Positions 58,689-64,000 of a stretch of DNA of 64,000 bases are shown here, piece by piece. A model generated the notes under the pieces. That model searched no databases, was not told the DNA's origin, and saw only the letters and a program-made list of their open reading frames with translations. Each line of letters opens with the position of its first letter. Position 1 is the first letter of the stretch. The stretch is from Novosphingobium sediminicola (lineage in GTDB: Bacteria; Pseudomonadota; Alphaproteobacteria; Sphingomonadales; Sphingomonadaceae). The position numbers were made by a program, and so were the translations under genes. Where the stretch lies: NCBI RefSeq assembly GCF_014196525.1, contig NZ_JACIDX010000014.1:1-64000 (forward strand). Direction: 5' to 3'.

Positions 58689-60002
58689 TCAAACCGCCGA
58701 AGAAAACTTCTTCCCCGAATCTACCCGATAGGGATCGAACAAAGCCGCAATCGTGCGCGCATAGGGCAACCCGCCCGGCAGGATCACCAGACGCCCGCCA
58801 TCCAGCCGCGCAAGCCCCCGCTCGACAAAGGGCGCCAAGGCCCCGCGCAGACCCGCCGCCAGCTCGCCGCCGATATCCGCCTCGCCCTGACACAACAGCG
58901 CCTCGATGATCGCGCCGCGCTTTTGGTCGTCGGCGCTGCGGCGAATACCGCCCACGCCCGTCAACCGGTCCTGCGAGAGGAGCATGCGATAGCGCCCGGC
59001 GTTCTTCTCGTTCTGGATGATCCGGTCGGGGAAGCAGGAGATGGCCGAAGCCCCCAGCCCGATCAGAACCGGCGCTGTATCCTCGGTAAAGCCCTGAAAA
59101 TTGCGATGGAGGCGCCCCGCCACGGTCGCCTGCGCGATGGCATCGCCGGGCAATGCGAAATGGTCGAAACCCACCGGCTGATAACCTGCATCGACAAGGT
59201 AATCATGCCCGCGCGCCGCCATCATGAAACGCTCGTCCTGACCCGGCAGGTTCTGTGCGTCGATCCGGCGCTGGCGCGGCAGCATATGCGGCACATGGGC
59301 ATAGCCAAAGAGCGCGATGCGATCCGCGCCCAGTTCGCAGGCGCGCGACAGGCTTTCCTCCACCATGTCCCAATCCTGACCCGGCAGGCCATACATCAGG
59401 TCATAATTGAGCGAATTGACCCCTGCTCGGCGCAGCATGGTGGTGGCGCGCTCGATCATCTCGCCCGGCTGGATGCGGCCGATCGCGGCCTGCAACGTGG
59501 GAGAGAAGGTCTGCACACCAAGGCTCGCCCGCGTGATGCCGACGAAACGCAACACATCGCCCCAATCCTGCGTCAGCGTGCGCGGATCGAGTTCGATCGA
59601 CCACACCGGATTGTCCAGGCTGAAATGCACGGTGATCGCATCGACCAGCCGGACGAAATCGGTCGGGCTGATCGCATTGGGGCTGCCCCCGCCAAAGGCG
59701 ATGCGGCGCACCTTGATCCGCCCGTCCAGCCGAGGCCCGACAATCGCGATCTCGCGCGTCAGCGCGTCCAGATAGGAGGCCAGCCTCTGCCTTTTGCCCG
59801 ATGCCCCGGTGTTGCACCCGCAATACCAGCAGATCTGCTCGCAATAGGGGATGTGGATATAGAGCGAAACCTCGCCCACCGTGGCGCGCAACGCCTCATC
59901 AAGCGCATCTGCGCCAATGGCAGGCGTGAACTCCGCTGCGGTCGGATAGCTGGTGTAACGCGGCACAGGCCGTTCCAGCAGTTCAGGATGATAAGGCCAC
60001 AT
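58689..60002 (-). CDS. hemN: Oxygen-independent coproporphyrinogen III oxidase
   Basis: The 437-residue radical-SAM enzyme decarboxylates coproporphyrinogen III under low oxygen. The iron-sulfur motif is YCEQICWYCGCNT (C-x3-C-x2-C-x-C, typical of HemN). It also has RYTSYPTAAEF near the start, FGGGSPNAISP, GVQTFSPTLQAAIGRIQP and NYDLMYGLPGQ. A possible FNR/FixK half-dyad lies 36 bp upstream. It is close behind the cbb3 assembly genes on the same strand, as expected for a microaerobic haem-supply gene. Confidence 0.95.
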   Translation of the reverse strand: MWPYHPELLERPVPRYTSYPTAAEFTPAIGADALDEALRATVGEVSLYIHIPYCEQICWYCGCNTGASGKRQRLASYLDALTREIAIVGPRLDGRIKVRRIAFGGGSPNAISPTDFVRLVDAITVHFSLDNPVWSIELDPRTLTQDWGDVLRFVGITRASLGVQTFSPTLQAAIGRIQPGEMIERATTMLRRAGVNSLNYDLMYGLPGQDWDMVEESLSRACELGADRIALFGYAHVPHMLPRQRRIDAQNLPGQDERFMMAARGHDYLVDAGYQPVGFDHFALPGDAIAQATVAGRLHRNFQGFTEDTAPVLIGLGASAISCFPDRIIQNEKNAGRYRMLLSQDRLTGVGGIRRSADDQKRGAIIEALLCQGEADIGGELAAGLRGALAPFVERGLARLDGGRLVILPGGLPYARTIAALFDPYRVDSGKKFSSAV

Positions 60003-60037
60003 GGGAATGGTAATGCCCCCGCGCCGGGCCGCTTTCT

Positions 60038-60051
60038 TTGCGCGCGATCAA
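60038..60051. promoter_or_regulatory. Candidate FNR/FixK site upstream of hemN
   Basis: Read on the minus strand the sequence is TTGAT-CGCG-CGCAA, compared with the FNR/FixK consensus TTGAT-N4-ATCAA. The left half is perfect and the right half matches 3 of 5. Its position 36 bp before the hemN ATG suits anaerobic or microaerobic control, but a real promoter would need -10 evidence that I do not see clearly. Confidence 0.4.
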
Positions 60052-60064
60052 GCGTGCGAAACTT

Positions 60065-60298
60065 TCAGCAGCACTTCTTTCCCGTGCGCTTGCGCTCGCC
60101 GCCATGGCATCCCTTGACGCAGCATCCGGGGGTCTGCTTGCCCGGAACGTCCTGCGGCCCCACCGGCACCGAGATGCTGCGCGTCACCCCATCGCCCGAA
60201 CAGATCGCGGCCACAATCGCCCCCTTCGCCGCTGCCGGGGCCACATTGAACACCGCCGGCGCCATCGCGATCAGCGCAAAGAGCGAGATCCGCCTCAT
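60065..60298 (-). CDS. Small secreted Cys-rich protein
   Basis: The 77-residue product has a signal peptide (MRRISLFALIAMAPAVFNVAPAAA) and a short mature part with five cysteines: one at ICSGDG, a CC pair with a further Cys in TPGCCVKGCHGG, and a CC pair as TGKKCC at the very end, giving six in total with the pairs counted singly. The start overlaps the ccoS stop (ATGA), so it is translated with the cbb3 assembly genes. A role in copper or haem delivery or thiol chemistry is possible. I do not recognise a named family. Confidence 0.7.
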   Translation of the reverse strand: MRRISLFALIAMAPAVFNVAPAAAKGAIVAAICSGDGVTRSISVPVGPQDVPGKQTPGCCVKGCHGGERKRTGKKCC

Positions 60299-60468
60299 CC
60301 GCGCTCGCCCTTTTGTTCGACAGGCAATTCCTCGTCATCAATCAGGATGCGCGCGGCGGCCCCGTCCAGATCCTCGAACTGGCCATTACGCAGCGACCAG
60401 AAGAAAGCCACCAGCCCGGTCAGCCCCATCAGCAAAGCCACAGGGATCAGAAAAGCCAGCCCGGTCAT
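60295..60468 (-). CDS. ccoS: Cytochrome cbb3 oxidase maturation protein CcoS
   Basis: This 57-residue protein has one N-terminal membrane helix (MTGLAFLIPVALLMGLTGLV), then AFFWSLRNGQFEDLDGAA, the conserved CcoS signature, and an acidic tail (ILIDDEELPV). It is required for inserting cofactors (haem b and copper) into CcoN. Its ATG overlaps the ccoI stop, and its stop overlaps the next small gene, both by ATGA. It is easy to miss because of its length. Confidence 0.93.
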   Translation of the reverse strand: MTGLAFLIPVALLMGLTGLVAFFWSLRNGQFEDLDGAAARILIDDEELPVEQKGERG

Positions 60469-62600
60469 GCCTTGGGCTCCCCTGCCGCCATCGCCAGACG
60501 CAGCGAATTGCCGATCACGATCAGCGAGGAAGTGGACATCGCCACCGCCGCGATCAAGGGCGTAACCAGCCCCGCCATGGCCATCGGCACGGCCAGCACA
60601 TTATAGCCGATGGCCAGCACGAAGTTCTGCCGCACCACGCGCATCGTCGCGCGCGATGTGGCCATGGCGCGCGGGATCGCCAACAGCGAATCGGAGAGGA
60701 ACACGAAATCGGCCGCCTGCCGCCCGACATCGCTGGCCGTGCCCGGCGCGATGGAGGCATGGGCGGCGGCCAGCGCCGGGCCATCGTTCAGCCCATCACC
60801 CGCCATCAGCACATGATGCCCCGCGCCCTGCAACCGCTGGATCGCCTCCAGCTTGTCGGCGGGGCTGGCGTGGCCTTGCGCGGTCATATGCGTGGCGCGG
60901 GCCACCTCGGCCACGGCGCCCATCGCATCGCCCGACAGGATCGAAGGCTCGACCCCCATGGCGCGCATCCAGCCCAGCGCCTGATTGGCCTCAGGACGCA
61001 GTCGGTCGGCAAACAGGATCAGCCGCACCGGCATGCCTTCGATGTCCAGCGCGCTGGCCATACCGCCCGTCGGCCCATCCGGGCGGCGCAGCGCCACCGG
61101 GCCGCCGTGCCAGAGCGCGTGAATGCCCTGCCCCGGCACTTCCTCGACCTGCGTCAATTCCGCCGCCGTCACGCCCCGCGCGCCCAGCGCCTCGACCAGC
61201 GCGCGGCTGAGCGGATGGCGCGAATGGCTGGCCAGCGCGAGGGCGACTTGCGCAGCCTCGACGGGCAGCGCATCCAAAGCCTGCGGATCGGGCGTCGGAC
61301 GGCCCAGCGTCAGCGTGCCTGTCTTGTCCAGCAGCGCGCGGTCGATGCGGGCCATGCGCTCCATCGCGCTGCCGTCCTTCACCATGATCCCGCGCCGCAT
61401 CAGCGCGCCCGCGGCCACCACCTGCGCCACCGGCACGGCCAGACCCAGCGCGCATGGGCAGGTGATGATCAGCACGGCAATCGCGATCTTGAGGCTTTCA
61501 TAGGCCCCCGCGCCCGCGATCATCCATCCGATAAACGTCAGCGCCGCCAGCGTATGCACAGCGGGCGCGTAAAGGCGGCTTGCCCGGTCGGCGATGCGGA
61601 CATAGGCGCTGCGATGCTGGCCCGCTGCCTCCATCGTGCGCGCGATTTCGGCAAGGGTCGTGTCCGAACCCGCCGCCGTCACGCGCACATCGACCGGCGC
61701 GTCCATGTTCAACATGCCCGCATGCACGGCATCGCCCTGCGCCACTGGCACAGCCGCGCTCTCGCCGGTCAGCAGGCTGCGGTCGAAACGGCTCGCGCCG
61801 CTCACGATCTCGCCATCGGCGGCCAGACGCTCACCCGAGGCTACGCGCATCACCATGCCGGGCAGCAGATCGCGGGCGGAAACCCAATCGACCGCTCCTT
61901 TGGCCACCACCATCGCGCCCGGTGCCGCCTGACGCAGCAGCGCATCCACCCCGGCCCGCGCGCGGTCGCGCATCATCGCGTCCAGCACTCGGCCCGCCAG
62001 CAGGAACAAGAGCAGCATCAGCGTGCCGTCAAACCACGCCTCGGCGCCATGGGTCAGCGTCTCATACAGGCTCAGCCCCGTGGCCAGGATCACGCCGATG
62101 GAGATCGGCACATCCATATTGGTGCGCCCATGCCGCAGCGCCCCCCATGCCGAGGCAAAGAACACCCGCCCCGCATAAAGAATCGCCGGAATACCAATCG
62201 CCGCCGACAGCAGATGGAACAGATCGCGCGTCGAACCTTCGGCCCCCGACCAGATACTGACCGAGAGCAGCATGACATTCATGCAGGCAAAACCGGCGAC
62301 CGCCAGCGGCGCCAGCAAGGGTTTGACCGCCGAGGGCGGCGGGGCCAGATCCTCGACGCGAGGCTGGCTGGGAAAACCGATGGAGGCCAGCGCCCCCACC
62401 AGATCGGGCACGCCCAGCGCCGTGTCATGCGCCACACTGACTTGCCGCGCCGTCAGATTGACCCGCGCCGATTGCACGCCGGGCAAAGCGCCCAGCGCCC
62501 GCTCAACCTTGCCCATGCAACTGGCGCAATGCATCCCCGGCACCACCAGCGTGATGGTCTCGATGCTTTCGCTTTGGGTCAGGGGCAGGGCGCTGGCCAT
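60465..62600 (-). CDS. ccoI: Copper-transporting P-type ATPase CcoI (FixI)
   Basis: The 711-residue P1B ATPase supplies copper for cbb3 oxidase. An N-terminal heavy-metal domain (VVPGMHCASCMGKVERAL) precedes membrane helices, the TGES actuator loop (LLTGESAAVPVAQG), the CPC metal-site helix (LIITCPCALGLAVPVAQ), the phosphorylation motif LLDKTGTLTLG and the GDGLNDGPAL hinge. ATG 62600 has AGGAAG 7 nt upstream and lies 13 nt after ccoH. An in-frame extension to 62666 overlaps ccoH and is unlikely. It belongs to the ccoG-H-I-S cluster. Confidence 0.95.
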   Translation of the reverse strand: MASALPLTQSESIETITLVVPGMHCASCMGKVERALGALPGVQSARVNLTARQVSVAHDTALGVPDLVGALASIGFPSQPRVEDLAPPPSAVKPLLAPLAVAGFACMNVMLLSVSIWSGAEGSTRDLFHLLSAAIGIPAILYAGRVFFASAWGALRHGRTNMDVPISIGVILATGLSLYETLTHGAEAWFDGTLMLLLFLLAGRVLDAMMRDRARAGVDALLRQAAPGAMVVAKGAVDWVSARDLLPGMVMRVASGERLAADGEIVSGASRFDRSLLTGESAAVPVAQGDAVHAGMLNMDAPVDVRVTAAGSDTTLAEIARTMEAAGQHRSAYVRIADRASRLYAPAVHTLAALTFIGWMIAGAGAYESLKIAIAVLIITCPCALGLAVPVAQVVAAGALMRRGIMVKDGSAMERMARIDRALLDKTGTLTLGRPTPDPQALDALPVEAAQVALALASHSRHPLSRALVEALGARGVTAAELTQVEEVPGQGIHALWHGGPVALRRPDGPTGGMASALDIEGMPVRLILFADRLRPEANQALGWMRAMGVEPSILSGDAMGAVAEVARATHMTAQGHASPADKLEAIQRLQGAGHHVLMAGDGLNDGPALAAAHASIAPGTASDVGRQAADFVFLSDSLLAIPRAMATSRATMRVVRQNFVLAIGYNVLAVPMAMAGLVTPLIAAVAMSTSSLIVIGNSLRLAMAAGEPKA

Positions 62601-62613
62601 CTCATGCTTCCTA

Positions 62614-63096
62614 TCAGAGCATCTGCTGCAGGCGGACGGTGTGATGGCCGGCGGCATCATCGCCATCCAGCTTCAAGCGCAGGCGCCAGCGGCCTTCGGG
62701 CAGCGGATCAATCGAGATCCAGCGCCCATCGCCCACCTTGCGGAAGGATACGGTGCGGTCGGCTTCCTGCCCCAGCGGATGCCATGCCTCGCCGCCCAGC
62801 ACCGCATGATCGGGCCGCGCCTCGCCGATCAGCGACACCGCCACCCGGCCATCGGCCTGACGCAGCGCGCTCACCTGCCAGCCCAGCGCCTTTTCCTTCG
62901 CCGCCTCGTTCAGCCATGTGTTGTAATGCTGGCTGGCGACATAGGAATTATCGACCACCACGCCGCTGAAGCTGGTGCTGGCCAGCGTGGCCATATAGAC
63001 ATTCACGGCGATCACGATACCGAAAAAACCCACAAGGATCATGGTCATATGCCATCCGGTGAACCGGAAAGGGCGGCGGGCGGCAGGAGTATTCAT
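62614..63096 (-). CDS. ccoH: Cytochrome cbb3 assembly protein CcoH (FixH)
   Basis: The 160-residue protein has one membrane helix (FTGWHMTMILVGFFGIVIAVNVYMATLA), followed by the FixH block SFSGVVVDNSYVASQHYNTWL and a periplasmic beta domain ending in HHTVRLQQML. FixH is needed for stable cbb3 assembly and interacts with CcoP or CcoI. ATG 63096 follows AAGGAGTG; the upstream in-frame codon at 63138 is unneeded. It lies 19 nt after ccoG. Confidence 0.93.
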   Translation of the reverse strand: MNTPAARRPFRFTGWHMTMILVGFFGIVIAVNVYMATLASTSFSGVVVDNSYVASQHYNTWLNEAAKEKALGWQVSALRQADGRVAVSLIGEARPDHAVLGGEAWHPLGQEADRTVSFRKVGDGRWISIDPLPEGRWRLRLKLDGDDAAGHHTVRLQQML

Positions 63097-63115
63097 AGCG
63101 GGGGCACTCCTTGGG

Positions 63116-64000
63116 TTATTCGGCGCCGGGGGCGTCAAAGCGGGTGTCGTAACTGACCTGACCGCCGTCCTGATCCAGCGCGCGCAGGGTAAAGCTGAGC
63201 TTGCCCTCAGCCGTCCCGGCAGGCGCCGTCACATAGATCCTTAGCGGCGATGTGGTGTCGGCCGGAATGATCCGTGTCAAATCGCGCGCGGCCATGTCTT
63301 TTGCCATGTCCTCGCTCCACATCTTTGCGCCCGCCGGACCGTCCAGCACCAGTTGCATCTTGCGCGGGCGGCCTTCCATGTTCTTCCAGCGCACCGCATA
63401 GGCATTGCGGATCTCGCCGCTGGACAGGATCATATAGGGCGGGTTGCGATCCTTGCTGACCGCGATGGAGATATGCTGGCGCGTGCCAAGGGCGAAGAGC
63501 AGAGCCGCGCCGATGGTGGACCAGATGCCGAGATAGATCAGCGTGCGCGCATGCCAGATCAGCTTCCAATGCGGCGTGGCGCTCTGGCCCTGCTTTTCGC
63601 GGGCCGAATCCTCCAGCGTCACATAGTCGATCAACCCGCGCGGGCGGCCGGTCTTTTCCATCACCCCGTCGCAGGCGTCGATGCACAGCGCGCAGGTGAT
63701 GCAGCCGATCTGCGGCCCTTCGCGAATGTCGATGCCGGTGGGGCAAACCGCCGCGCAAAGCCCGCAATCGATGCAATCGCCCAGCGGCGCGCCATCGGTG
63801 CTTTTCTTGCCACGCGGTTCGCCGCGCCAGTCCTTATAGGTCACCAGCAGCGATTTTTCGTCGAGCATCGCCGACTGAATACGCGGCCAGGGGCACATAT
63901 AGACGCAGACCTGCTCGCGCATGAAGCCACCGAACCACATGGTCGTGACGGTCAGCACAAAGACGGTCGAATAGGCGATGGAGGGCGCCTGAAGCGTGAC
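63116..64000 (-). CDS. ccoG: Cytochrome cbb3 assembly protein CcoG (FixG), C-terminal part
   Basis: The frame is open to the right edge, so the N-terminal membrane part is missing. Visible are the segment WFGGFMREQVCVYMCPWPRIQSAM and two 4Fe-4S motifs, CIDCGLCAAVCPTGID and CITCALCIDACDGVM. A membrane helix (LIYLGIWSTIGAALLFAL) and the C-terminal immunoglobulin-like domain follow. CcoG reduces copper(II) for delivery to the cbb3 oxidase. The structural genes ccoNOQP are probably just beyond the window edge (inference from usual gene order). Confidence 0.94.
   Translation of the reverse strand, partial: VTLQAPSIAYSTVFVLTVTTMWFGGFMREQVCVYMCPWPRIQSAMLDEKSLLVTYKDWRGEPRGKKSTDGAPLGDCIDCGLCAAVCPTGIDIREGPQIGCITCALCIDACDGVMEKTGRPRGLIDYVTLEDSAREKQGQSATPHWKLIWHARTLIYLGIWSTIGAALLFALGTRQHISIAVSKDRNPPYMILSSGEIRNAYAVRWKNMEGRPRKMQLVLDGPAGAKMWSEDMAKDMAARDLTRIIPADTTSPLRIYVTAPAGTAEGKLSFTLRALDQDGGQVSYDTRFDAPGAE

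Noticed and set aside
58923..62969. 1348-codon open frame on the plus strand opposite hemN and ccoI-ccoH
   Set aside because: Same reason: Arg/His/Pro-rich low-complexity translation, opposite clearly identified genes.

Overview
The window looks like chromosomal DNA of a sphingomonad alphaproteobacterium, most likely Novosphingobium or a close relative (inference). The evidence is high GC, long antisense open frames, a TonB-dependent receptor with a sphingomonad-style TonB box, an alphaproteobacterial GAAC-N7-GAAC LexA box in front of uvrB, a cbb3 oxidase assembly cluster and a PafA/SPAP-type phosphatase. I saw no rRNA, tRNA, CRISPR, phage or transposase gene.

Region 1 (1-17.5 kb) is a catabolic island for aromatic and hydroaromatic plant compounds. 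A plus-strand group encodes a fumarylacetoacetate-hydrolase-family enzyme, an EthD-cupin fusion and an SDR. A seven-gene minus-strand run (12380 down to 3321) encodes a TonB receptor, a small membrane protein, a shikimate/quinate dehydrogenase-like enzyme, QuiC 3-dehydroshikimate dehydratase and two MFS carriers, and ends in an SDR. A divergent TetR regulator is followed by a TIM-barrel isomerase-like protein and an FAD dehydrogenase. A secreted tannase/feruloyl esterase faces them. Together these suggest ester hydrolysis outside the cytoplasm, TonB-driven uptake, and conversion of quinate/shikimate to protocatechuate.

Region 2 (17.5-29.3 kb) is signalling and accessory: a LuxR-type response regulator overlapping, tail to tail, a transporter-histidine kinase-receiver hybrid; a ureohydrolase; a self-regulated MarR protein; a pair of DUF4139 proteins; a DUF2157/GDYXXLXY membrane pair; and a degenerate-receiver/MarR fusion.

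Region 3 (29.5-37.7 kb) is mostly housekeeping: purA, hisZ, and serC-serA with a structured serC leader that can bury the ribosome-binding site. A secreted hydrolase and a divergent SDR/HxlR pair lie between them.

Region 4 (37.7-43.5 kb) has an extensin-like lipoprotein, a creatininase-family protein and the Anbu proteasome-like cluster (ATP-grasp, alpha-E, transglutaminase, Anbu). Region 5 (43.7-58.2 kb) has uvrB, a helix-hairpin-helix membrane protein, a flippase, gpsA, tsaD, hemC-hemD-mitofilin-like, a UbiH-family hydroxylase, an alkaline phosphatase and a DsbD/ScsB reductase. Region 6 (58.7-64 kb) is hemN plus the ccoG-ccoH-ccoI-ccoS cluster for microaerobic respiration, with a small Cys-rich secreted protein at its end.

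Three intergenic copies of one repeat (near 34.5, 46.0 and 58.5 kb), about 225-250 bp with three hairpins, are not explained by any gene. Their stems change in a compensatory way. They are the most interesting non-coding signal here.
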